Shown here in pieces: positions 7,439 to 15,529 of a stretch of 16,941 nucleotides of DNA. Origin of the DNA: CAWACC01 sp964390695 (GTDB lineage Bacteria; Chlamydiota; Chlamydiia; Chlamydiales; Parachlamydiaceae); the NCBI GenBank assembly GCA_964390695.1, contig CAYMKI010000060.1:1-16941 (forward strand), in the 5' to 3' direction. A program made the position numbers and the translations under genes. How positions within the stretch are numbered: position 1 is the stretch's first letter; the number at the start of each line of letters is the position of its first letter. Under the pieces are notes generated by a model that had not been told where the DNA came from, did no database searches, and was given only the letters and a program-made list of their open reading frames with translations.

Positions 7439-9643
7439 ATGACTACACATCAAAAACAAGATATAAACACCATTTCCATGACAGAGGCTTTGGATATATT
7501 GTATTCATTAGCCGATCCGAAATCGGAAGACCTGAAGCGTAAAGAGCCTTTGGTTGTTGAGAGAGAAGTCGCTCACGGTTGGAATATGGAAAAATTTTCG
7601 CAATTATCCTCCCATGACAAAGAAGTATTATTAAAGGAAATCTATGCCCTGATTTATAAGACGCTACGCAAATATTATGATCAAGAATATACCCCTATGA
7701 ATTCATCTGAAACGGTGGAACAGATTAAAAATATTATGGCTTTAGCCGGGGAGGCAGCGAAAAAGCTGGATAATTTGCATACAGTGCTTGAATCGGGAAA
7801 TATACAGGATTGGAAAGAATACAAGAAATTGCAGGAATTCTATCTGCAGAAAATTGCCAAGAAGATAGATACCGCCACCTTAGGCGAATGGTTATTAGGT
7901 TTAACCCAACGCGCATGGAAGAAAGAAGCCGAACCATCCGTCCTTCTTCCTGAAAAAGCTGAAGTTCAACATGTTTATGTGGACCTCGATGCCGTTAAAA
8001 AAGATACCGAATATGAGTTATTTTACTTGAGAAAACAAGATGCCACGCGATTTTATAGTCCACGTCTGCTCAGAAATATGATGTTGGTGAATGATTTTGG
8101 AGAAAAGCTTCGCGGTCAAAAGCAACTATCTGATCCTTTAGCCGAAATAGCATCATGGAGGGATCAGGCCTATTTATTTGCTGCTAAGCACTTGCTTAAG
8201 CGCGTAAGACATGCCTTGGAAGGGTATGTGCGAGAAGTCATGAACATGAAAGACAAAGAGTTGGTGGCTGAAATCAATAAATGTATCATGGCCTTGCTGT
8301 TTACAGTAGATGCTCCTCATCAAAGAGGGGAGGGTTTGGAAAAATCCGTCGAAGATTATTTTGCAGATTTTCTATTTTATCTACATGCAGCCTTGCATCA
8401 TCCTGATTATCAAAAAATGATGACCTATGAGGCCACGGAATTAAGCCGGTATCAGCGAAGTGTAAAGGATACTTTACAATCTCTGTGTGCAAACTTATTT
8501 CAAGAATTTAAATTTTATGATCGCATCTCTGAGCATGTCCAAGAACTGATCGCCAAGGGGCATGAAGTGATGTCTGTGGATCATGAAGATGCGTTGAAAA
8601 GAGCCGGTACCTTATGTAATATGGTCGCCAGCGATTATAAAGCGCTGACAAAGTTGTTCAAGAATAGTCCTTTGAGGCATGTAGCTAAAATCCTGGAAGA
8701 AATTCGTGAAGGGGATATCAATGGTTTTGATCCTTTCCATCAGAAGGCCTTACCTTCTCGATGGTACGATATCACCGTAGGAGAGATAACATTTGCTAAC
8801 TTGCATCTGCCTTCGCCGACTTGCCAGGAATTTATTCATAAAGCTTCCGTAATAGATGAATTCAAAGCATTTCTCAGGGCATGCAAATCCTCAACGTCTG
8901 GCAAAAATGTCTTGATCATCAACCTTCAGGACAGGACTTCTTGGAAAGAGCATTATCGTTGCAGGGCCTTGGAAGAGTTGTCCAAGCATGAAGAATTTAG
9001 AGATAATTTACATGTTGTGACATTGGCAAGGGATACAGAGTTTTATAATCAATTGGAGCCTTATAGCCGCATTAATCATGCAGATGTGTTTTTAAAGCAG
9101 TTATATGATCAAGTTGTCGAGGTGGACAATGGCTTTTTCTTTAAAGAAGACGCCTTTTTGAAGCTATTTCCGAATTTTGCTGAAGCACTTATCCAGGGCA
9201 TCCATAAAGTGTTCTTTTCGGAAAAGAACATATTGCTGCAGGATCATCGCAAGGATTTCATCGAGATATTTTACTTGTTTATGCAGTTGAAGCTCATCGA
9301 TATGTACCATCCGGATTTCTTTAGTTTAACCTGCAAGGATGGCGTAGATAATAGTGCCTGTGCTAACGCAGAACTATTTGTTTTTCTCAAACTGTTAAGA
9401 GGAGACACTTTTACAAGCCAAGACCGAAAGCTGTTATACAAGATGTTGTATGCTCCTGCTATGACTTTACGAGAAAGGCTGATACAGCCCGAACGGTTTA
9501 GCAGGTTTTTGAGTGTCCTTAAATGCATGGAACAAGTACGCGAAAATATGGGGGCCGCCGAATTCTTGAGCATTATCAAGAAAATATTCGGCCCCCTTTA
9601 TGATTCATCCATTACAGCTTGGGAGGTGCATTCTCCGCTTTGA
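7439..9643 (+). CDS. 734-residue orphan protein, probably chlamydia-specific
   Basis: I do not recognise a named family. The protein is 734 residues, has no signal peptide or membrane segment, and looks almost wholly alpha-helical, rich in Leu, Lys and Glu with many aromatic residues. The region near 495-520 (NVLIINLQDRTSWKEH, then a CRALEEL helix) followed by HVVTLARDTEFY looks like an alpha/beta core; I have a faint memory of similar motifs in other environmental chlamydial proteins but cannot verify it. The start ATG has GAGGGG five bases upstream. The gene stands alone behind an AT-rich spacer, and its last 32 bp overlap the 3' end of the convergent small membrane-protein gene. A secreted effector role is possible but unsupported here. 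Confidence 0.7.
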   Translation: MTTHQKQDINTISMTEALDILYSLADPKSEDLKRKEPLVVEREVAHGWNMEKFSQLSSHDKEVLLKEIYALIYKTLRKYYDQEYTPMNSSETVEQIKNIMALAGEAAKKLDNLHTVLESGNIQDWKEYKKLQEFYLQKIAKKIDTATLGEWLLGLTQRAWKKEAEPSVLLPEKAEVQHVYVDLDAVKKDTEYELFYLRKQDATRFYSPRLLRNMMLVNDFGEKLRGQKQLSDPLAEIASWRDQAYLFAAKHLLKRVRHALEGYVREVMNMKDKELVAEINKCIMALLFTVDAPHQRGEGLEKSVEDYFADFLFYLHAALHHPDYQKMMTYEATELSRYQRSVKDTLQSLCANLFQEFKFYDRISEHVQELIAKGHEVMSVDHEDALKRAGTLCNMVASDYKALTKLFKNSPLRHVAKILEEIREGDINGFDPFHQKALPSRWYDITVGEITFANLHLPSPTCQEFIHKASVIDEFKAFLRACKSSTSGKNVLIINLQDRTSWKEHYRCRALEELSKHEEFRDNLHVVTLARDTEFYNQLEPYSRINHADVFLKQLYDQVVEVDNGFFFKEDAFLKLFPNFAEALIQGIHKVFFSEKNILLQDHRKDFIEIFYLFMQLKLIDMYHPDFFSLTCKDGVDNSACANAELFVFLKLLRGDTFTSQDRKLLYKMLYAPAMTLRERLIQPERFSRFLSVLKCMEQVRENMGAAEFLSIIKKIFGPLYDSSITAWEVHSPL
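9550..9596 (-). terminator. terminator-like hairpin inside the 3' end of the opposing gene
   Basis: GGGGGCCG (9550-9557) pairs with CGGCCCCC (9589-9596), continued by AAT/ATT and TCTTGA/TCAAGA with small bulges around a 6-base loop. Seen from the minus strand it begins 16 bp past the stop of the small membrane-protein gene and is followed by ATATTTTC, a fair intrinsic terminator for the long leftward cluster. It lies within the coding sequence of the rightward 734-residue gene. Confidence 0.55.
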
Positions 9644-10157
9644 TCTCAGGTTTGACTAATGTGGAAGCTAAATAAAAACCTGTCGTAAAGAAAGCTCCAA
9701 AGCCTACGCTGAGGATGATACCTCCAATCGACAAGGAGCTGACAGCGATAGCCACTGACCAAGCCGTTTGTAAAAGTGCGGCCGATGCGCAGCTGAGTAA
9801 TAGTTGTTTCTTGCCTTCCTCAGAAAGGATATCTTTCTGGGTATACATAATTACGGTGGTTAATGCCCCTGCTATGGCCAAAGCTGCCGGTGGGTTCCAG
9901 CAGGACAAGGAAAATATCAATAAGGATAGCGGAAGGATTTTTAAGGCGGTGACGATATGTTCAGAAGCCCAGGGAGCCTGGATCAAGTTGGCGAGCTGCT
10001 TTCCTTTGGATTCGCATTCGCTAAAATAGAGCGGCTGAATGATTCTATTAAAACCATCTGCTGTTTCCCAGAATCTCTTGATGACGGCTTTGAAATTATC
10101 GAGAGCGATGTGATAATTAAAGGGGCTGGACACATTTTTTATATTGCCGACGGACAT
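9612..10157 (-). CDS. small membrane protein, Inc-like candidate
   Basis: A 181-residue protein of no family I recognise. The N-terminal 65 residues are soluble and have no signal peptide. Hydrophobic segments follow at about 70-105 (ILPLSLLIFSLSC, then AALAIAGALTTVIMY) and 120-167 (LLLSCASAALLQTAW, then GGIILSVGFGAFFTTGFYLA), each long enough for a helical hairpin, with a short polar tail. Paired closely spaced hydrophobic helices are the hallmark of chlamydial Inc proteins, so an inclusion-membrane location is a reasonable guess, no more. The ATG at 10157 has GAGG seven bases upstream. It is the last gene of the cluster, 13 bp after the M32 peptidase, and its 3' end overlaps the convergent orphan gene by 32 bp. 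Confidence 0.65.
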   Translation of the reverse strand: MSVGNIKNVSSPFNYHIALDNFKAVIKRFWETADGFNRIIQPLYFSECESKGKQLANLIQAPWASEHIVTALKILPLSLLIFSLSCWNPPAALAIAGALTTVIMYTQKDILSEEGKKQLLLSCASAALLQTAWSVAIAVSSLSIGGIILSVGFGAFFTTGFYLASTLVKPEIKAENAPPKL

Positions 10158-10170
10158 ACAAACCTCGTTA

Positions 10171-11694
10171 TTAAAATTTATAGATCTCTTTGTACTTGCC
10201 GATAAGGTAATCGATATATGCCTCAGTTGTAAAGGCTTTTCCTGTAATTTTTTTCAATAAGTCTTTTGACGTATATCTGCGGCCGTGGATATAGACATTT
10301 TGAGCCAGCCAGTCTTTGATGAACAGAAGCTGGCCTTGGCTGACCTCTTCTTTCCAATGAGGATGGGCTTTTTCAAAGGCAGGAAAAAGGTGCGCCGCAT
10401 ACATGTTGCCTAAAGTATAGGTGGGGAAATATCCCATAGCGCCCATGGACCAATGCACGTCTTGTAGGCAGCCTTCCGCATTGTGCTTGGGTTTAATGCC
10501 CAGAAGCTCTTGCATCTTCGCGTTCCATGCTTCGGGGACATCTCTCACCGATAGTGAGCCTTCGATAAGGCCTTTTTCCAGTTCGAACCGTAAGATGACA
10601 TGCAGCGGATAAGTCACCTCATCGGCTTCTACACGGATAAAAGAAGGTTCGACCTTGTTGATGCCTCTGTAAAAAGTGTCTATATCGATTTCAGATAATT
10701 TTCCTTTGAATTCCTTTTGTAAATGCTGCAGCCAATACGTCCAGAAAGGTTTGCTTTGTCCTATGCGCGTTTCCCACCAGCGTGATTGCGATTCGTGTAT
10801 ACCCAAGGAGATAGCTTCGCCCAATGGAGTGCCGTATTGATCAGAGGGCAGTCCCATCTCATACAGGGCATGGCCGCCTTCGTGAAGTATGACAGAAATG
10901 TTGCTAAGAACAGATGTGGGATGTATGCGCGTGGTGATGCGGCTGTCGCTAGGGTGGCTGGAAGATGAAAAAGGATGCGAGGAAAGGTCTAGCCTGCCCT
11001 TGGTCATGTCATAGCCCATGGCCGACAGGATCTTTTTACCAAATTCCAACTGCTTCTGTGTGTCGAATTGGCCGTGGATGAAATCATCGTTTACTTGTTT
11101 TGACGAGGTGATTTTCTTGAGCAGGGCGACGATGTCTTTTTTGAGCTTGTCGAATTCTGTCTGGATATCTTTGGTTTTGGCTTCGGGCTCGTACAAATCC
11201 AGGAGGGCATCATAGGGATGGTCTTTATATCCCAGGTAATCGGCTTTCTTTCGGTTCATCGCGACGATCTTGTCGAGAAAAGGTGCAAAAATATGAAATT
11301 GATTTTCATTTTTGGCCTGCCTCCACACAAGTTGCGACTGCGAGGCTAGCTGAGCGAACTCCTCGACAAAGTCATCTGGTAGGGCCACGTCGCGCTTGTA
11401 ATCCCTATGCCACTCTCTGAGCGCAGCTTGTTGTGCTTCTGCTAGGTCGGCGGCGATGATCTTCCCTGTTTTCAGATCGATCAATTTCCCTAGGGAATCC
11501 GTATATTGTTTGCTGGTTTTCTCTTTATGGACCAATCCGGCCAATATTTTCAATTGCTCCGAACGGATGGCAGAGGCTCCTGTGGGCATGTAGGTCTCAT
11601 GATCCCACTCTAACAGAGAAGATATCCCTGAGAGGGTTCTGGCGTAATGGGATAAAGCTTTCAATGCAGCGTAGTTTTCTTGTGAAGATGACAT
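10171..11694 (-). CDS. M32-family metallocarboxypeptidase (thermostable carboxypeptidase Taq type)
   Basis: A 507-residue zinc peptidase that removes C-terminal residues from peptides, expected in the cytoplasm. The zinc motif HEGGH is at 271-275, with the third ligand probably E301 in GIHESQSR (298-305). Other M32 landmarks are HPF (240-242), SRITTR (251-256), IHPTSV (257-262), EADE (in RVEADEVTYPLH) and a C-terminal GYFPTYTLGNMYAA. The N-terminal LLEWDHETYMPTGA also fits. Length is that of full family members, so the gene looks intact. AGGAG stands before the ATG. It starts 15 bp after murF-alr and is followed 13 bp later by the small membrane protein, so the three form a transcription unit. 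A role in recycling peptides, possibly from peptidoglycan, is speculation; general peptide turnover is as likely. Confidence 0.93.
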   Translation of the reverse strand: MSSSQENYAALKALSHYARTLSGISSLLEWDHETYMPTGASAIRSEQLKILAGLVHKEKTSKQYTDSLGKLIDLKTGKIIAADLAEAQQAALREWHRDYKRDVALPDDFVEEFAQLASQSQLVWRQAKNENQFHIFAPFLDKIVAMNRKKADYLGYKDHPYDALLDLYEPEAKTKDIQTEFDKLKKDIVALLKKITSSKQVNDDFIHGQFDTQKQLEFGKKILSAMGYDMTKGRLDLSSHPFSSSSHPSDSRITTRIHPTSVLSNISVILHEGGHALYEMGLPSDQYGTPLGEAISLGIHESQSRWWETRIGQSKPFWTYWLQHLQKEFKGKLSEIDIDTFYRGINKVEPSFIRVEADEVTYPLHVILRFELEKGLIEGSLSVRDVPEAWNAKMQELLGIKPKHNAEGCLQDVHWSMGAMGYFPTYTLGNMYAAHLFPAFEKAHPHWKEEVSQGQLLFIKDWLAQNVYIHGRRYTSKDLLKKITGKAFTTEAYIDYLIGKYKEIYKF

Positions 11695-11709
11695 GCGTGT
11701 CTCCTGATA

Positions 11710-14241
11710 TTAATGATTTTTTTGTGATTCTTCATATACGAATATACGCTGGATCCTAGGCCCTAGGCAAGTGATAAGTTCATGCACTATGGAATCGCCC
11801 TTGGAAGCGAGGTCTTCAGGGGAGAGGTATTGGCCGTATTCATCCTCTCCGAAAATCAAGACCGTGTCGCCTACGACAGCATTGGGCATATCCGTTATGT
11901 CCACCATCATGTAGTCCATGCAGATTTTGCCCACCATGGGTGCTTTTTGACCGCGGATGATCACGTGTCCTTTCCCGCTATAGTTGCGATGGAGGCCGTC
12001 AAAATATCCGATGGGCAGTACGGCAATGCGCTGGGTTTCTTTTTTGACTGTATAGGTGCGACCGTAACTGACCGTATCTCCGGCTTTGCAGAGGTTGATG
12101 CCCACGATCCGGGATACAAGGGACAATGCCAGTCGTAACTCTAGCGCCTTTCTAGCGGCTTCTGAGGAGTAAAGGCCATACACGGCCAATCCAATGCGCA
12201 CCATGTTGAACTGAGGCAGGTAGAAGCGGATGGCGCCGCTAGAGTTGGCGGCGTGTTTCCAGGGGATGGTGATGCCGCAGGATTCGATTTCAGCGATGGC
12301 TGACTCGAACACCTGCACTTGATGCAGGGTAAAGTCGTCATCTGCCGGGTTGTCAGCGCAGGCGAAATGTGTCATCACCCCTTCTAAAATCAGGGAGGGG
12401 TGTTCTTTGATCAGTTGGGCCAAGCCTGGAGCCTCTTCAGGGCGGCATCCAAAACGCCCCATACCTGTGTCTATGTGCAGGTGTACCTTGATTTTTTTGT
12501 TTTGCTTTAGGCTTTCTTGCGCCAAAGAGGTGATCATAGCCTTGTCGCTGACGCCTACTTCGAGCTCCCATTTCACAATTTTAAGCACTTCATAGATGGC
12601 GGCATTGATCACGAAGATGTCTTGTTTTACACCCGAGCGTTTGAGCGCTATGCCTTCGTCTGTGTAGGAAACACACAGAATATCTATGCCGCAGGTGCCT
12701 AGGAATTTGGCGATGCGCACATCGTCCGTACCGTAGGCTAAAGCCTTTACAGCCACCATCATTTTGGTGTTTTTTGGAAGGCGATGCCTTAAGGTTTCGA
12801 TGTTGGATTGGATGGCAGCCAGGTTGATGATACATTGATTGTTGCAGATGCTGTCGTTGAAAGCTTGGGTCAGGTGGTCTAGGGGTTCTTTCTTCTCGCC
12901 TTTGATGAGGACAAAATCGTCTTTCTTCAAGAAGGTCTGTAAAAAATGAAGGGCATCGGAATAGCTTTCGCTGTGCGAGATTTCGGGAGGGGAAGTGAAG
13001 GATTTGAGCTCTTCAATCAAAGGTTGAAAGGGGGGGGTGCCGTAGAGCAGCAGCATATCCGGTTTGACCCTATGAATGGCTTTGCCTACTCTTCGGTAGT
13101 CTGATTCCAGGTGCTGTTTATTGCCTTTCATGCCTCCAAAGACAAAGATCTTTCTGCTGCCGGGTGGAATCTGTTCAAAGTGTTTTAAGGCCTGGTCAAC
13201 GGATTGAGGGTCGGAGCAGTAGCTGTCATTAATGAATGTGGCGCCCAGGGGGGACTTCCATATTTCCGTGCGCATGGGTTCGGGGGTATAGTTTCTTAAC
13301 ACTCCCTTGATTGCTTCGGAGGGAATCCCTAGAAGCCAGGCTGCTTTCGAAGTGATATTGAGGAGGTCGATGATGTAGTAAAATCCGCTATTTATCTGTC
13401 CGGAATATCGGTTGCTATCCGGAAATTCTATCGTGTAGGGCATCAGTGCGCAGTGTTCTAATGAAAGCGACTTGGCTTTAGGAAGTGTGGGTTCTTCGCC
13501 ATGGAAGTTCCAGAAGAAGTACGGCGACTTCAGCGTAGGTAGATGTGGAGCAAGGTGAGTGTCGTGCGGCAGCAATGTCCAATGCGTGGTCCGGGGATTT
13601 TGGCCGATCTTAATCATTTCGGAGGCAATAGTGGACAGTCCGCCTAAAGTAGCGGTGTGCTTTTTGCCGATATGCGTAATGATGCAGGCGTGTGGGGCTA
13701 TCAGGTCGGATAGCACCTCCATTTCCCCTTGCTTGGATATGCCGGCCTCTATGATCGCCAGCTGATGCTCTTTTTTTATAGTCAAAAGACTTAAAGGCAC
13801 GCCGATCTGGCTGTTGAAGCTCTCGGGGGAAGCCACGACTCTGTACGTGGTCTGGCAGATTAGCTGCAATAGGTCTTTGACCATCGTTTTGCCGTAGGAG
13901 CCGGCTATGCAGACTATTTTACATTCCATAGTCTGTCTGTAGGCTTTGGCAATGGACTGGAAGGCTCTAAGGGGGTCGTCTACCCTGAGCAAGATTATAG
14001 AAGGTGTGGGGGGGGCTGTATGCCAGTCTTTGCGTACAAGGGCGTAGCGCGCACCGGCTTTGGCGGCATGATCGATAAATTTATGGCCATCTTCTGAGGC
14101 GCCTTTGAGTGCAACAAAGAGGGTGTTTTTGGAATCGATGCGGCGCGAGTCTATGGTGATTTGGTCCACGATGGCCGGTGCTGAGCTTTCACCGCCGGCT
14201 TCTACAAAACCTTCCCATAATCTTAAATCAAAAGGATCCAT
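11710..14241 (-). CDS. murF-alr: MurF-Alr fusion: D-Ala-D-Ala-adding ligase plus alanine racemase
   Basis: An 843-residue two-domain enzyme of peptidoglycan synthesis. Residues 1 to about 465 are MurF, which joins D-Ala-D-Ala to UDP-MurNAc-tripeptide using ATP: DSRRID at 31-36, P-loop GSYGKT at 114-119, INDSYCSDPQSVD at 337-349 (family DSYNANP) and LIKGEK at 445-450. Residues from about 468 are a PLP-dependent alanine racemase: the PLP lysine is K499 in VKALAYG, the catalytic tyrosine Y726 in SYGRTY, with HIDTGMGRFG (589-598) and GKICMD (771-776). The racemase motifs differ slightly from stand-alone Alr (VKALAYGTD for VKANAYGHG), as I recall for the fused form common in Bacteroidetes. One frame runs through both domains with no break. 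Its start lies 20 bp from a MITE-like insertion that forms most of its leader. Confidence 0.95.
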   Translation of the reverse strand: MDPFDLRLWEGFVEAGGESSAPAIVDQITIDSRRIDSKNTLFVALKGASEDGHKFIDHAAKAGARYALVRKDWHTAPPTPSIILLRVDDPLRAFQSIAKAYRQTMECKIVCIAGSYGKTMVKDLLQLICQTTYRVVASPESFNSQIGVPLSLLTIKKEHQLAIIEAGISKQGEMEVLSDLIAPHACIITHIGKKHTATLGGLSTIASEMIKIGQNPRTTHWTLLPHDTHLAPHLPTLKSPYFFWNFHGEEPTLPKAKSLSLEHCALMPYTIEFPDSNRYSGQINSGFYYIIDLLNITSKAAWLLGIPSEAIKGVLRNYTPEPMRTEIWKSPLGATFINDSYCSDPQSVDQALKHFEQIPPGSRKIFVFGGMKGNKQHLESDYRRVGKAIHRVKPDMLLLYGTPPFQPLIEELKSFTSPPEISHSESYSDALHFLQTFLKKDDFVLIKGEKKEPLDHLTQAFNDSICNNQCIINLAAIQSNIETLRHRLPKNTKMMVAVKALAYGTDDVRIAKFLGTCGIDILCVSYTDEGIALKRSGVKQDIFVINAAIYEVLKIVKWELEVGVSDKAMITSLAQESLKQNKKIKVHLHIDTGMGRFGCRPEEAPGLAQLIKEHPSLILEGVMTHFACADNPADDDFTLHQVQVFESAIAEIESCGITIPWKHAANSSGAIRFYLPQFNMVRIGLAVYGLYSSEAARKALELRLALSLVSRIVGINLCKAGDTVSYGRTYTVKKETQRIAVLPIGYFDGLHRNYSGKGHVIIRGQKAPMVGKICMDYMMVDITDMPNAVVGDTVLIFGEDEYGQYLSPEDLASKGDSIVHELITCLGPRIQRIFVYEESQKNH

Positions 14242-14260
14242 AGCATATCCGAATAAATCA

Positions 14261-14269
14261 ATGTTTCGT
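14261..14269. repeat. left copy of 9-bp target-site duplication
   Basis: ATGTTTCGT, identical to 14393-14401 on the other side of the MITE-like element. Confidence 0.75.
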
Positions 14270-14392
14270 CAGCTGTTCCCGCATAAAAAAATCACGAGCC
14301 CCAGAATGGGGCGAAAGACGGTAGCCCAGGGGAAGGCGGCCCCGAAGGGGCAACGCGCCCCTGGGTAAATGCAGATTTAGCGGGAACTGCTG
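14270..14392. mobile_element. 123-bp MITE-like element with terminal inverted repeats
   Basis: Terminal inverted repeats CAGCTGTTCCCGC (14270-14282) and GCGGGAACTGCTG (14380-14392) match at 12 of 13 positions. The element is flanked by identical 9-bp direct repeats ATGTTTCGT (14261-14269 and 14393-14401), the expected target duplication of a transposase-mobilised insertion. Inside are a GCCCC-AGAAT-GGGGC hairpin (14298-14312) and a long stem in which CCCAGGGG (14325-14332) pairs with CCCCTGGG (14358-14365) around a GCCCC-GAA-GGGGC hairpin. It has no coding capacity, so movement would need a transposase supplied elsewhere. It sits directly after the stop codon of lptG and just before murF-alr. 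Confidence 0.8.
14284..14312 (-). terminator. terminator-like hairpin and T-run within the insertion
   Basis: On the minus strand GCCCC-ATTCT-GGGGC is followed by TCGTGA and then seven Ts. The six-base gap makes it a mediocre intrinsic terminator, but with the GC-rich stem just before it, it could attenuate readthrough from lptFG into murF-alr. Confidence 0.35.
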
Positions 14393-14401
14393 ATGTTTCG
14401 T
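14393..14401. repeat. right copy of 9-bp target-site duplication
   Basis: ATGTTTCGT, identical to 14261-14269. It begins directly after the element's terminal repeat and ends one base before the TGA stop of lptG. Confidence 0.75.
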
Positions 14402-15529
14402 TCACATTATGTATACATAACGGCCACAGAAAAATCCAAATATAAAAGTAAAAGGGGTTAAAATTGCTATGAAAGGAGAGAGTACCTGCCGGCTGCCGAG
14501 CACCAGAGCGGCATCCATGATCAGATAAAGGGCTACCAGCCCGAATACGCTGCAAGCATAGATAAAAAACACCGGCAGATGCCGGGTAATTTTCAGGCAA
14601 AATGGCGCGGGTGCGATGATTGCCAGCAGGCATAGCCAGGGGAGTACTAGCTTGTAATAAAAGACAGTGAGGACTTGGGCCTCTTTTTCGCTCGGGGCAT
14701 GCAGCAGGGAGTGGCGCTTTTGGTTCAACTCACGCAAGGATAGCTCCTGCGGCTGGATAAGAGTGTCCAGTAGTTTCTGGTTATTAAAGTGCATCTCCGG
14801 CAGGATTTTAGTCGCCTCAGAAGAGGTCAGCCTCAAAAAGCCCGAAGGTTGTCGCTCTAGGTGGTCTATGTGTTCTGCAAGAGGTTTGTCGGCATAGGGG
14901 TATAGGTATTTCATGTGATAGATGTCGTCCAGAGAGCGAATCCAGTAGGCATCGATAAAACGCGCTTCCGCGCTATCGTAATCATGAAACAGCAGAGGTG
15001 TATCATCCTCCAGCAGCAGGTGTTGCACCGCAGGCCTCTCATTGGCTTTGTTTTTTTCTCTAGACGAAGCGGCATCGATACGCTTGATGGCTTTCAATCC
15101 TTGCGGCAGCAAGTATTCCGTGTTGACGTACATGAGCAAGCTGAACAGAATCCCTAAAAATAAAAAGGGGCGGAGCAAGGACTTGAGGGTAACGCCGCTG
15201 GCCATCAGGGCTATGCATTCATTGCTTTGATTCATTTTGCAAAGTACGCGTATGCTGGCGATCATCAGCGCAAAGGGCACAATCACTTCGGCGCGTTTGA
15301 TGAACTCACAGGCGTAATAAAATACTAAAGTCCCCAGCTTAAAAGACATGTGGTTGTGGTGGAAGGAGGTGGAGTGGCTGGAAAAATCTATAAGTACATA
15401 GAGGCCATAAAAGCAGACAATAAAGAGAGTGAAGATTTTCAACGTCTCTTTAATGAAATGACGTCCCCAAATTGTGGTCAAGGGGAGTAGGAAGTTGTCT
15501 TTAAGTTTACATGTTTTGTCGTTCATCAT
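14402..15529 (-). CDS. lptG: LptG-like permease of the LPS export ABC transporter
   Basis: A 375-residue YjgP/YjgQ-family inner-membrane protein. With LptF and the ATPase LptB it extracts LPS from the inner membrane and passes it to the LptC/LptA bridge. The topology is typical: three N-terminal helices (about 26-48, 67-90 and 110-135), a periplasmic beta-jellyroll domain from about 140 to 285, and three C-terminal helices at about 290-372. The cytoplasmic loop carries ECIALMASGVTLKSL, the family's E-x-x-A-x-x-A-x-G coupling motif. The ATG overlaps the lptF stop as ATGA, indicating translational coupling. LptG is assigned by gene order and by an N-terminus with IDF as in LptG; the F/G assignment could be reversed. 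The stop abuts the target duplication of the MITE-like element, so the insertion spared the coding sequence by one base. Confidence 0.85.
   Translation of the reverse strand: MMNDKTCKLKDNFLLPLTTIWGRHFIKETLKIFTLFIVCFYGLYVLIDFSSHSTSFHHNHMSFKLGTLVFYYACEFIKRAEVIVPFALMIASIRVLCKMNQSNECIALMASGVTLKSLLRPFLFLGILFSLLMYVNTEYLLPQGLKAIKRIDAASSREKNKANERPAVQHLLLEDDTPLLFHDYDSAEARFIDAYWIRSLDDIYHMKYLYPYADKPLAEHIDHLERQPSGFLRLTSSEATKILPEMHFNNQKLLDTLIQPQELSLRELNQKRHSLLHAPSEKEAQVLTVFYYKLVLPWLCLLAIIAPAPFCLKITRHLPVFFIYACSVFGLVALYLIMDAALVLGSRQVLSPFIAILTPFTFIFGFFCGRYVYIM

Noticed and set aside
9715..10205. Two rightward open frames over the small membrane-protein gene
   Set aside because: The leftward frame has a ribosome site, operon spacing and coherent hydrophobic helices; the rightward frames have none of these.
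11782..12138. Rightward 118-residue open frame antisense to the racemase part of murF-alr
   Set aside because: It lies wholly inside a well-supported gene on the other strand, with no ribosome site or recognisable domain; an antisense shadow.
14292..14633. Leftward 113-residue open frame across the MITE-like element and the 3' end of lptG
   Set aside because: It is a shadow frame of lptG plus element sequence, Pro/Ser/Gly-rich, with no ribosome site and no family likeness.
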